Below are positions 35,602-44,800 of a stretch of 64,000 nucleotides of DNA, piece after piece. Position 1 is the stretch's first letter, and every line of letters starts with the position of its first letter. This DNA is from SB11 sp037968475 (GTDB lineage Bacteria; Bacteroidota; Bacteroidia; UBA8524), in assembly GCA_037968475.1 (NCBI GenBank), contig JBBKVO010000036.1, forward strand, positions 1 through 64,000, in the 5' to 3' direction. The notes under the pieces are model-generated. The model worked only from the letters and a program-made list of their open reading frames with translations. It did not search any database and was not told the DNA's origin. Made by a program: the position numbers and the translations under genes.

Positions 35602-35895
35602 AAGTCTGGTAAAGTGCGGTGCTGTCATTCCCTTGTAAAAGAGAATCTGTGTGGATAGCCAACCCACCCTCAAGATTCCTACCTTCGCAGGAATGACTGC
35701 CCACGCGCGTTATTGCGAACGGCAACCTAAAACTTGTATGAATATAATTTTGGTTAGTGAAGCAATCTGTTTGCGTCGTTTCAAACAGATTGCTCCCCGT
35801 CATCCTGTCCCGATAGCTATCGGGATTCAGGATCTCGTTGCCCAATAATAGTTAACGCAGAGCGAGATGCCGAACTAAATTCGGCATGACTAAAG
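35602..35895. repeat. Convergent intergenic region packed with palindromes
   Basis: Four inverted repeats in under 300 bp: GTCATTCC near 35633 with GGAATGAC near 35690; AGCAATCTGTTTG (35761-35773) with CAAACAGATTGCT (35782-35794); the perfect 18-bp palindrome TCCCGATAGCTATCGGGA (35808-35825); and ATGCCGAA (35867-35874) with TTCGGCAT (35880-35887). They lie between convergent DUF58 and fhs genes, so some probably act as terminators. The sequence style (TCATCC...GGATCTCG) matches dispersed repeats elsewhere in the window. Confidence 0.7.
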
Positions 35896-37557
35896 CTATT
35901 CTCCCTTTACTTGTATCGGTTTCACAGGAGGCTTTTCGCTTACGCCTATTATTTCACCCTGTACTACGTCAATGTGCATGGCTTGGGGTGTTTTGGGTAG
36001 TCCCGGCATACGCATTATTTCGCCACAAACAGCTACTATAAAGCCTGCGCCTGCATTTATCACCAAATCTTCAACAGGTAGCGTAAAATCTTTTACATCT
36101 GTAGGTTCATCCGCATTTGCACTAAAATTATATTGTGTTTTGGCAATGCACACGGGTAGATTGTTCATGCTCATTTCGTTTATCTTTTTCAAAGCCGTTT
36201 GGGCTTTTTTGCTCAAACTAATACCCTTGCCTTTGTATATAGTAGTTACAATACGGTTCAGTTTAGTTTCAATGCTTTCGTCTAAGCTATACGTATTTTT
36301 TAACGTGCCCGATGGATTATTTTCTACCTCACTCACCACCAATTTGGCCAGTTCTTCTACACCTGCACTGCCATCACCAAAGCCGCTGTGGGTAGCGCAT
36401 TTCACGCCCCTTTCAGCACACCACTGGGTTATAAAAGCTATTTCATCGTTAGTGTCGGATGGGTGGCGATTAATAGCCACTATCACCGTTTGCCCAAACG
36501 ATTTTAGTATATCCAAATGCCTTTCAAGGTTGTGCATACCTTTTTGCAGAGCCTCCATATTGGGTTGCTTCAACTCCTTTTCATGTGCTCCACCGTGCAG
36601 TTTTAACGACAGTGTAGTAGCCACCAACAAACTAAGCGAAGGTTGCAACTCGGCCACCCTGCATTTTATATTCAGGAATTTCTCAGCACCCAAATCACTA
36701 CCAAAACCTGCTTCTGTAATGGCATAATCGCCATATTGCAAAGCCATTTTGGTGGCTATAATACTATTGCACCCATGTGCTATATTAGCAAATGGCCCTC
36801 CGTGTATAAAAGCAGCACCGCCATCAACATCTTGCACCAAATTGGGCATCATTGCATCGCGAAGCAAGGCTACAATAGCACCCCCCACTTGCAAATCTTT
36901 TACAAAAAAGGGCTTTTTATCGTTGGTATAGCCAATAAGTATATTGTCAATTCTGCGGCGTAAATCTTCCAAATCTTTCGATAGGCAAAAAATGGCCATA
37001 ATCTCGCTGGCGGCGGTAATATCAAAACCCGTTTCTGTTGGTATTCCATTACCGTCCAAGCCTGTAAGGATATTGCGCAAACTACGGTCGTTAACGTCCA
37101 ATACACGTTTCCAAACTATTTGTCGCAAACCGTTGGCAGCACCTTTATTAAAATAGTTATAGTTATCTATCAATGCCGCCAATGTATTGTTAGCACTGGT
37201 GATGGCGTGGAAATCGCCATTAAAATGCAGGTTAATATCGTCCGATGGTTCTACGGTAACATAACCGCCACCTGTTGCGCCGCCTTTCATACCAAAACAA
37301 GGCCCAAGTGAAGGCTCACGCAAAGCAAGCACGGCTTTTTTGCCAATACGGTTCAAGCCCATACTCAACGCTACTGAGGTGGTGGTTTTGCCCACACCCG
37401 CTTTGTTGGGGCTAATAGCGGCAACCAATACTAGTTTACCTTGTTTTATTTTAGCTTCGTCCCAATGAGGAGCTATTTTAGCTTTATAATGTCCGTAGGG
37501 AATAACGTGTCCTTCTGTAATACCAATACGCGCGGCTACTTCCTGTATCTTTTTCAT
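35896..37557 (-). CDS. fhs: Formate-tetrahydrofolate ligase
   Basis: A 553-residue formyl-THF synthetase, ATP- and formate-dependent, feeding one-carbon metabolism. The P-loop is PNKAGVGKTTTSVALSMGL. Family segments include REPSLGPCFGMKGGATGGGY, FNGDFHAITSANN, HGGPFANIAHGCNS, EAGFGSDLGAEKF and the C-terminal GEIMRMPGLPKTP. Length fits the family. It is monocistronic and converges with the DUF58 gene. On the minus strand TATTTTCG just upstream of the ATG is one base off the -7 box. Confidence 0.97.
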   Translation of the reverse strand: MKKIQEVAARIGITEGHVIPYGHYKAKIAPHWDEAKIKQGKLVLVAAISPNKAGVGKTTTSVALSMGLNRIGKKAVLALREPSLGPCFGMKGGATGGGYVTVEPSDDINLHFNGDFHAITSANNTLAALIDNYNYFNKGAANGLRQIVWKRVLDVNDRSLRNILTGLDGNGIPTETGFDITAASEIMAIFCLSKDLEDLRRRIDNILIGYTNDKKPFFVKDLQVGGAIVALLRDAMMPNLVQDVDGGAAFIHGGPFANIAHGCNSIIATKMALQYGDYAITEAGFGSDLGAEKFLNIKCRVAELQPSLSLLVATTLSLKLHGGAHEKELKQPNMEALQKGMHNLERHLDILKSFGQTVIVAINRHPSDTNDEIAFITQWCAERGVKCATHSGFGDGSAGVEELAKLVVSEVENNPSGTLKNTYSLDESIETKLNRIVTTIYKGKGISLSKKAQTALKKINEMSMNNLPVCIAKTQYNFSANADEPTDVKDFTLPVEDLVINAGAGFIVAVCGEIMRMPGLPKTPQAMHIDVVQGEIIGVSEKPPVKPIQVKGE

Positions 37558-37717
37558 GCAGAACGAAAATAAGGAAAGTTTTTGTTATTGAATGTGTGTT
37601 GCGCCAAGCTTACTTCCTATTATGTGATTGTAATACTGGGCACAAAATAGTTTTGTTTGTTACCTTTCTCATTTTTGTGTCAGTTTTTAGATAAAAAAGT
37701 ATGAGTGAGCCTGTTAA

Positions 37718-37751
37718 TTGTATTGTGATTTTATATTTTTTGCTACTTTTG
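37718..37751 (+). promoter_or_regulatory. Promoter of the outer-membrane protein gene
   Basis: An exact -7 box TACTTTTG (37744-37751) with TTG at 37723-37725 (18-bp spacer) and another at 37718-37720 as -33 candidates. The start codon is 28 bases downstream. Confidence 0.55.
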
Positions 37752-37779
37752 GCAATCAAATAACCCGGAATTAAGCAGA

Positions 37780-38868
37780 ATGAAACAATTTTACATAGCG
37801 GTTAAATCATTTATCATTTTATCAACCCTTAGCTTGTTTGCGGCAGGAACCGCATACGGTCAAGGTTGTGTAGCCATAAGAGGCTATTCGGCTTGTTCTG
37901 GAACAACAACAAATTCTAATATCCTTAAAAAAGGAGATTTTTCTATAGGCTCATCATACCGTTATTTTAAATCGTATAAGCACTTTAGGGGTGAACACGA
38001 GGAAAAGTTTAGGGTAGAGCAAGGTACTGAGGTAATAAACCATTCTCATTTTGCTGACTTAAATGTTAGCTACGGGATTACCAACAGGTTTAGTGTAAGT
38101 TTATCAGCACCACTTGCTGTAAACGATCGCTCATCGATGTACGAACACGGCGGTAACGATTTTCGTCAACGCAAACACACCAACTCTTTTGGTTTGGGTG
38201 ATATGCGCCTAAGTGCCACTTACTGGCTATTTAATCCTGATAACACCAAAGGTAATCTTGCTATTGGTTTGGGCATAAAAGCACCTACAGGAGACTACAA
38301 TGTTAAAGGCAAATTTTACGATACAACAGGAGGCTATATGACTGCTCCCGTTGATCAATCTATTCAACTTGGCGATGGCGGCTGGGGCGGTACTTTTGAA
38401 TTACAAGGTTTTAAAACATTTGGCTCAAAAGTATTTGGGTACATGAATATGTATTACTTAGCTAACCCACGAGCAACTAATGGTGTAAGGGCACGTAACA
38501 GAGGCGACGAAATGAGTGTTGCCGACCAATATATGGCTAGATTAGGTGCGGCTTACTCAGCAGGATTTGTGCATGGCTTGTTTATTAGCTTGGGAGGAAG
38601 AATGGAAGGCGTGCCTTCATCAGACCTAATTGGTAGCAGTGCCGGATTTAGAAGGCCGGGTTATGTTATATCAGCAGAACCGGGTGTAATATATTCAATT
38701 AAAAACTGGAACTTTAGCTTAACTGTTCCTATCGCTCTTGAAAGAAACCGTGTACAAAGCTATAGCGACAAACAAAGAACCGAAAGCACAGGCAAATACA
38801 CCATTGGTGATGCTGCTTTTGCTGATTATTCAGTAAACTTTAACCTTGCCTTTCGTATTTCTAAATAA
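37780..38868 (+). CDS. Outer-membrane beta-barrel protein (transporter-like)
   Basis: A 362-residue protein with a signal peptide (cleavage near ATAYGQG) followed by alternating amphipathic strands typical of a 12-14-stranded barrel, for example FSIGSSYRYFKSYKHF, ADLNVSYGITNRFSVSLSAPL, GDMRLSATYWLF, LAIGLGIKAPTGDYN and a terminal aromatic-rich strand SVNFNLAFRISK. It resembles MetA-pathway/phenol-degradation-type or related transporters, but a substrate cannot be named. Two cysteines after the signal peptide (GCVAIRGYSACSG) are notable. It has its own promoter and a strong terminator. Confidence 0.8.
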   Translation: MKQFYIAVKSFIILSTLSLFAAGTAYGQGCVAIRGYSACSGTTTNSNILKKGDFSIGSSYRYFKSYKHFRGEHEEKFRVEQGTEVINHSHFADLNVSYGITNRFSVSLSAPLAVNDRSSMYEHGGNDFRQRKHTNSFGLGDMRLSATYWLFNPDNTKGNLAIGLGIKAPTGDYNVKGKFYDTTGGYMTAPVDQSIQLGDGGWGGTFELQGFKTFGSKVFGYMNMYYLANPRATNGVRARNRGDEMSVADQYMARLGAAYSAGFVHGLFISLGGRMEGVPSSDLIGSSAGFRRPGYVISAEPGVIYSIKNWNFSLTVPIALERNRVQSYSDKQRTESTGKYTIGDAAFADYSVNFNLAFRISK

Positions 38869-38894
38869 ACCTTTGTAAGGTATATCACAGTTTT

Positions 38895-38928
38895 AAAGTC
38901 CGTTTTGCTATGCAAAATGGACTTTTTT
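38895..38928 (+). terminator. Rho-independent terminator
   Basis: AAAGTCCGTTTTGC (38895-38908) pairs with GCAAAATGGACTTT (38912-38925) with one wobble and a 3-base loop, followed by T residues. It begins 27 bases after the barrel gene stop. Confidence 0.9.
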
Positions 38929-38976
38929 AATGCTCTTGGGTTTTACTTAAACGAAACAGATATAGCCTCTTTTTCA

Positions 38977-39420
38977 GGGTAACTACACCCAATTTACATA
39001 CAACCTAAAAATAGTAGTTGGTTTTGACTCACCCCAATGTATTGTTTTGCTCGATTTGTATCGTTGCGCCCCTCTCTATATATAGAGAGGGGGAGTGTTG
39101 GGGAGTCGGTCGGTTTTGTATTTTTTGGGGTGAGTAAATTCCTTTTCCATCGGTTTGAAAACCGATTCATTCATGCCAAACGGTAATCCCGATAGTGTAT
39201 GAGTAGCGGCTGGTTTTAACCTGCTGCCATGATTTCACCCCGAAGTATTGTTTTGGTTGACTTGACAATATATAGAGGGGGAATGTTGTGTAGTCGGTCG
39301 GTTTTGTATTTTTTAGGGTGAGTAAATTCCTTTTCCATCGGTTTGAAAACCGATTCTATTCATACCAAACGGTAATCCCGATGGGGTATGAGTAGGGGCA
39401 GGTTTTAACCTGCTGCCTTC
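38977..39420. repeat. Second palindromic repeat array (~188-bp period)
   Basis: Same components as the 33.5-34.1 kb array. A reversed conserved block (38977-39021) is followed by a TTGACTCACCCCA...GGGGTGAGT element (39024-39135), the palindrome cluster (about 39141-39229), a partial element (39233-39324) and a second cluster (about 39329-39417). The CCATCGG landmarks at 39147 and 39335 give a 188-bp period. It lies directly upstream of the TonB-receptor promoter. Confidence 0.8.
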
Positions 39421-39450
39421 CAAGAAAATAAAAACCCACTTAAATTATTT

Positions 39451-39478
39451 TTTAGACTAATCTAAATTATTACTTTTG
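39451..39478 (+). promoter_or_regulatory. TonB-receptor promoter with metal-repressor-like operator
   Basis: An exact -7 box TACTTTTG (39471-39478) is preceded by the palindrome TTTAGACTAATCTAAA (39451-39466), which fills the spacer between -33 and -7. The palindrome resembles DtxR/MntR-family sites, suggesting repression by Fe or Mn. The ATG is at 39497. Assignment of the repressor family is inference. Confidence 0.55.
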
Positions 39479-39496
39479 CAGAGCTAATTATAAATT

Positions 39497-41788
39497 ATGG
39501 CTCGTAAAATTATTATTGTGCTTTTGTTTGGTGTAAGCTCGTTTTTGGGTTTTGCACAAACAGGTACAATAACAGGTACAATAAGCAGTAACGGAATACC
39601 GCTTGAATTTGTTAATGTTGGTTTTGAAGGCACACAACTAGGCGCAACTACCAATGTTAAAGGAAAATTTGAGATATACAACATACCCTTGGGCAACTAT
39701 ACCCTAAAAGCCAGCTATGTGGGTTACACATCACAAAGTAGAACTGTAAAACTTACGGCAGAAAGCCCCACCCTAGTAATAAATTTCAGCTTAGAAGAAA
39801 TAACATCAGAAGTGGGCGAGGTAGTAGTATCGGGTACAATGAAAGAGGTAAGCAAGTTGGAAAGTGCTGTGCCTGTTGAGGTATACTCAAAAAAGTTCTT
39901 TAAAGCTAATCCCACTCCTTCCATTTTCGAGAGTTTGCAAAATATAAACGGAGTACGTCCGCAGCTAAACTGCAATGTTTGTAATACGGGCGATATACAT
40001 ATAAATGGACTAGAAGGCCCTTATACTATGGTACTTATTGATGGTATGCCCATAGTAAGCGGACTAAGCACGGTGTATGGGCTAACAGGAATACCCCAAG
40101 CACTGATAGAACGTGTTGAAATTGTAAAAGGCCCTGCCAGTACATTATATGGCAGCGAGGCGGTAGGAGGTTTAGTAAACATTATTACCAAACACCCTGT
40201 TAGTGCTCCTTTGGTTGCCATAGATGTTTTTAGTACAAGTTGGGGCGAGGTAAATACTGACGTAGGCATAAAGTTTAAGCCTACGCGAAAAACACAATCG
40301 TTATTGGGTGTAAACTATTTCAACTATCAAAACCCAAAAGACAACAACGGCGATGGCTTTACTGACGTTACCCTACAAAATCGAATTTCGCTATTTAATA
40401 AGCTGAGTTTTGAACGGAAAAAGGGGCGTAAATTTTCGATAGCAGGTCGCTATTTGTACGAGGATAGGTGGGGCGGACAAATGCAATGGGACAAAGAGTT
40501 TAGAGGCGGTGATAGCGTGTATGGCGAAAGCATATATACCAATAGATGGGAAACTTTTGGAGTATACCAACTACCCGTAAAAGAGGAGATAAATTTTAGT
40601 TTTAGCGGTAATGGGCACAAGCAAAACTCGGTATACGGCAGCACCATATATTTGGCACAGCAATACATCGGTTTTGGACAGTTAACATGGTTTAAAGAAA
40701 TAGGCAAAAGCCACAATATATTATCGGGAGCAACATATCGTTATACTTATTATGATGACAATACCACCGCAACTGCTGCATACGATACAGTGGGCACTCC
40801 CGCCAACCAGCCTTCAATAATTCACCTACCGGGGGTATTTGTACAAGATGAAGTTAGCATTAACGCTAACAACAAAGTGTTGCTTGGTTTGCGCTACGAT
40901 TATAACAGCGTGCACGGCACTATTTTTACTCCACGAGTAAACTATAAATGGAACAGCACCAACAAAATGAACGTGTTGCGCTTGAGTGTGGGTAACGGCT
41001 ATCGTGTAGCAAATGTGTTTACTGAAGATCATGCCGCACTAACAGGGGCAAGGCAAGTAGTGTTTATAGGGCAATTGAAACCCGAAACATCGTGGAACGG
41101 AAATATAAATTTTGTGAAGAAGATAAACAGCAAAAAGGCTTTTATCAATTTGGATGCTACGGCGTTTTACACTTATTTTAACAACCGTATTATTCCTGAT
41201 TACGAAACCGACCCGAATAAAATTATATACAGCAATTTAGATGGTTTTGCCGTATCAAAAGGCGTATCACTAAACGCGGATATCAATTTTAATAACGGGT
41301 TAAAAATACTGGCAGGAGCAACGGTGATGGATGTGAGTATTACAGAAAACGGCCGTCGTTACCGTCAGTTGCTAACAGAACAAGTTACAGGGGTTTGGAA
41401 TATTGGGTATACCCTTCCAAAATATACTTTATCTATTGATTATACAGGCAATCTATATGGGCCAATGCGTTTGCCATTACTAAGCAGTTTAGACAATCGC
41501 GCAGCCTATTCGTCTTGGTTTAGCATACAAAATATACAAATAACCAAAACACTAAAAAAAGGCTGGGAAGTATACGGAGGAATAAAAAACCTACTCAACT
41601 TTACCCCACCTGCCAATAGCATTGCCCGCGCTTTCGACCCTTTTGATAAAAATGTAAAGTTTGGTGCTGATGGTCAAGTAGTAGCCACACCCAACAATCC
41701 CAATGCGCTCACATTCGACCCATCGTATGTGTTTGCTCCCAATCAAGGTATACGCGGCTTTTTTGGCGTAAGGTATACCGTGCAGTAG
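39497..41788 (+). CDS. TonB-dependent receptor
   Basis: A 763-residue outer-membrane receptor. Signal peptide (1-21) is followed by a CarboxypepD_reg-like domain (about 22-105, GTITGTISSNGIPLEFVNVG), a plug (about 115-235, with GPYTMVLIDGMPIVSGLSTV and ERVEIVKGPASTLYGSEAVGG) and a 22-stranded barrel ending in GIRGFFGVRYTVQ. A Cys pair, LNCNVCNTGD, sits early in the plug. The promoter carries a DtxR-like palindrome, so uptake of an iron complex, haem or another metal-linked ligand is the best guess. No SusD-like partner is present, arguing against glycan uptake. Confidence 0.93.
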   Translation: MARKIIIVLLFGVSSFLGFAQTGTITGTISSNGIPLEFVNVGFEGTQLGATTNVKGKFEIYNIPLGNYTLKASYVGYTSQSRTVKLTAESPTLVINFSLEEITSEVGEVVVSGTMKEVSKLESAVPVEVYSKKFFKANPTPSIFESLQNINGVRPQLNCNVCNTGDIHINGLEGPYTMVLIDGMPIVSGLSTVYGLTGIPQALIERVEIVKGPASTLYGSEAVGGLVNIITKHPVSAPLVAIDVFSTSWGEVNTDVGIKFKPTRKTQSLLGVNYFNYQNPKDNNGDGFTDVTLQNRISLFNKLSFERKKGRKFSIAGRYLYEDRWGGQMQWDKEFRGGDSVYGESIYTNRWETFGVYQLPVKEEINFSFSGNGHKQNSVYGSTIYLAQQYIGFGQLTWFKEIGKSHNILSGATYRYTYYDDNTTATAAYDTVGTPANQPSIIHLPGVFVQDEVSINANNKVLLGLRYDYNSVHGTIFTPRVNYKWNSTNKMNVLRLSVGNGYRVANVFTEDHAALTGARQVVFIGQLKPETSWNGNINFVKKINSKKAFINLDATAFYTYFNNRIIPDYETDPNKIIYSNLDGFAVSKGVSLNADINFNNGLKILAGATVMDVSITENGRRYRQLLTEQVTGVWNIGYTLPKYTLSIDYTGNLYGPMRLPLLSSLDNRAAYSSWFSIQNIQITKTLKKGWEVYGGIKNLLNFTPPANSIARAFDPFDKNVKFGADGQVVATPNNPNALTFDPSYVFAPNQGIRGFFGVRYTVQ

Positions 41789-41805
41789 GTTTCAGTAAAA
41801 CCTTA

Positions 41806-44800
41806 CTACGGCTCTACTTCAATCACAACACCATCGCTGTGGCTAGTATATTGGGGTGCATACATACTTTGCACAGTGGCAATTCCATTTTGGAAAGTCC
41901 CTGCTTGCGATACCCTCAAGCTATACTCAAATACCCACTGGCCTTTGGGCAGTTTATCAAAAAAGAAATTCATACTTGCATCGCGTATGCTTTGGTAATA
42001 ACCCACTCCATTTTGCCATTGATATCCCGATAGGTTTTGGGTAGGTTCTAGTGCCGCAGCCCGCATATCTTTTAGGTGGACAAAATCCATATCGTTATTC
42101 ACTTTTAAAAATATACGAACGGTAAGTTTGTCGCCCGCTTTTAGTTTTTGTCCGTTTAGGGGTTGTTGCATTGTTCCACTGTCGGTAGTACGTTCAACAA
42201 AAATTTGTTTTATCAATGCCAGAGGAGTTTGCGCATACGTTATTTTATCCAACTGCTCAAAGTACTGCCAATACAAACCACCCCAAGCCAAAGGCACACT
42301 TTTCCCGTTTTGCGGACTAATGGTTACCACGCCCATAGAAGGTTCTATTTCTTCTTTATTAAATGATTTTTTTAGATAGCCCGTACCTGCCTCTGTTTTT
42401 ATTTCGGGGTCGGTATTTATAGTTTTTGTACCCAATGTAATTGTAGCTGGGGCATTCTCCTCAAGCCAATTATTGCCTCTCAGTAATAAAGCATAGCAAG
42501 CATCAGCAGTAGCTTTGGTGGTTTTCCAATCGCTAAGTTGTTTTTGTTTCAGCAGCCATGTACGCATTTGGTTAATAGCAGCATCGTCTTCGGTTATCAA
42601 GTCAAAGGCTTCTATTATCAGGGCTTGTGTTTCTATTGGTGCATCAGTCCAACTAAAACCACCCGTACGATCTTTCCAATACATCCCGTTTTCGGCATTT
42701 TTAAGGGCTGTTTGTTGCAGTGATTTTATAATGATTTTGGGTGTGTTTTCATCCCCCAGTCGGTGCAAGGCAATGGCTATCATAGCCTGCTCCATACGGC
42801 TACTTGTTGCCCAATAATCTGCTGCCTGTTTTTTCCAAAAAATTAAGCTCTCTTCGTATTTCTCAAGGTTGTCGCCGTCCGTTTCTGTATAAAAACTTAT
42901 GGCATACAGGTATTGCACACGGCTAAAGCTCAAGAGGTTTTTATTGGCTTTATCATTTATTGTTTTGTATGCTTTCTCGGCTTGTTGGTGAATGTATTGC
43001 AGTGCATTTTGCATCTCATCAGTACCAGTGTTATCTTGCCCAGTTAGTGTATTCATCTTACCAAAACCTGCTACTATATATTGGGTGATGGATAAATTTT
43101 CGCGCATACCGCCAAACCAAGGGAATGCCCCGTTGGGCAATTGCATTGCAATCAGTTTATTTAAGGCTATTTGCCTTTGATTATCCATATTGTTATCATC
43201 AAACAAAAGGCCAAGGCGCTGTTTGCGTTGGGTTTCTGTCTTTCCTTCGGCCAGCCACGGGGTTTCTTGCAGTAGCAAGCTTTTCAACTCTTCATTTTTT
43301 TGTAGGGCTGATTGCAAAGGATTTTCTTCGCCTTGTTCGGCTGTGTTTTTCCAGCTATCAAACACCTCTCGTATTTTTGGTTGACTATTGGCTATATACT
43401 GGGCTATTGTATTGGCATAGTAGCGGTTAAACACCTGCTCGGCACACTCGTTAGGGTATTCCATTATATAGGGTAAGGCCTGTATGGCATACCATGCAGG
43501 ATTGGCGGTATATTCTAGCGTTAGTTTGTGATTACTAAGGGTATTGCTGTTGCCACTTTTTACCAGTTTATCAAGCGTATAGGTTTTGGGTTTATCGCCA
43601 CTAAATGTAATGGGTAAAGCCTCTGTAACTAATATTTTGTTGGATAGTACAGGTATGGTGTTGGCCTCTGCATCGGTGTATTTACCTTCAAATGCTTTTA
43701 CTATAATTTTTAGTGCGCCATAGCCAGCAGGGACTTTAAATTTCCATTTTACTGATTGACTAACTCCTGTTGCCAACTGGGGCACTTGCACCATATTGAT
43801 ATTATTAAACTCGGGCAGGTTTTTGCCAGTTGTGGCATCGTATACCTCAAGCACGGCATTGGGGCTAAGTTCTTTGCCTGATAGATTTACTATTTTGGCA
43901 TTGATATAAATTTCATCGCCTTCCCTCAAAAATCGTGGCATATTGGTTTGTACCATTAATGGTTTTTGGGTGATAGATGAAACAGAGACAAGTCCGCTGC
44001 TTAAATCTTGGGTATGTGCATAAGCCCTAAACTTCCATCGGGTGAGGGCTTCGGGAGCAATAAATTTAATAATTACATTACCGCTATCGTCGGTTTGTTG
44101 GTGGGCAAAAAAGAAAGCGGTTTCATCCAAATTGCGGCGCACTTTTATAAACTGCGATTGCGAAAAGCCTTGCAAATTCATACCTGCTGTTGCGTGGGGG
44201 GCTTCCTCCATGTCATTTTCGAATGTCCCTTTTTCTGGCACATCGGCACTCATAAGAGACGAACTAAGTACATCGGATTTTGCCATTTTTCGAGAATCTC
44301 TAAAACCCATTGCGGTTGCGCCTCTACCATGCCCGCTTCCAAAGCCTTCGCCTACACCTCCGCCACCGCTTCCCCCACTGTTACCCCATCCTAATGAAAC
44401 ACCATCTTCATAATAGCCATTGTTTTCATTCTCCCAATCATACAAACTTTGGTATAGCAAATCGGGCATCCATTTAAAGAAATATAGCTTGGGGTATCTT
44501 TGCCCGTATTGTATTTGTTTTGAAGACGGGAAAAAGGTAATTTGGCTTAATGCGCGGGCGCCTTGTGTATATTGTTCGGGCGAAACAGAGCTATACCAAT
44601 AAGGTTGGTAGTTTTTTGTGAAATCTCCCCACGCACTGCCGTATATTTTATCCAGCGATTCATCGTACATAGTAGCCAGTATTTCTGCCGATACTGCTTT
44701 TGCCCCTTCGCCGCTAATTTTTAGTTGCCACTCTTCTTTGTCGCCCGGCATCATTTTATCGCGAAAGGTGCTTACTTCTATTTTAAGGTCTTTATTGCTA

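Noticed and set aside
35972..36727. 251-codon open frame on the plus strand
   Set aside because: Antisense to fhs, whose motifs and length are intact; no credible start context or domain.
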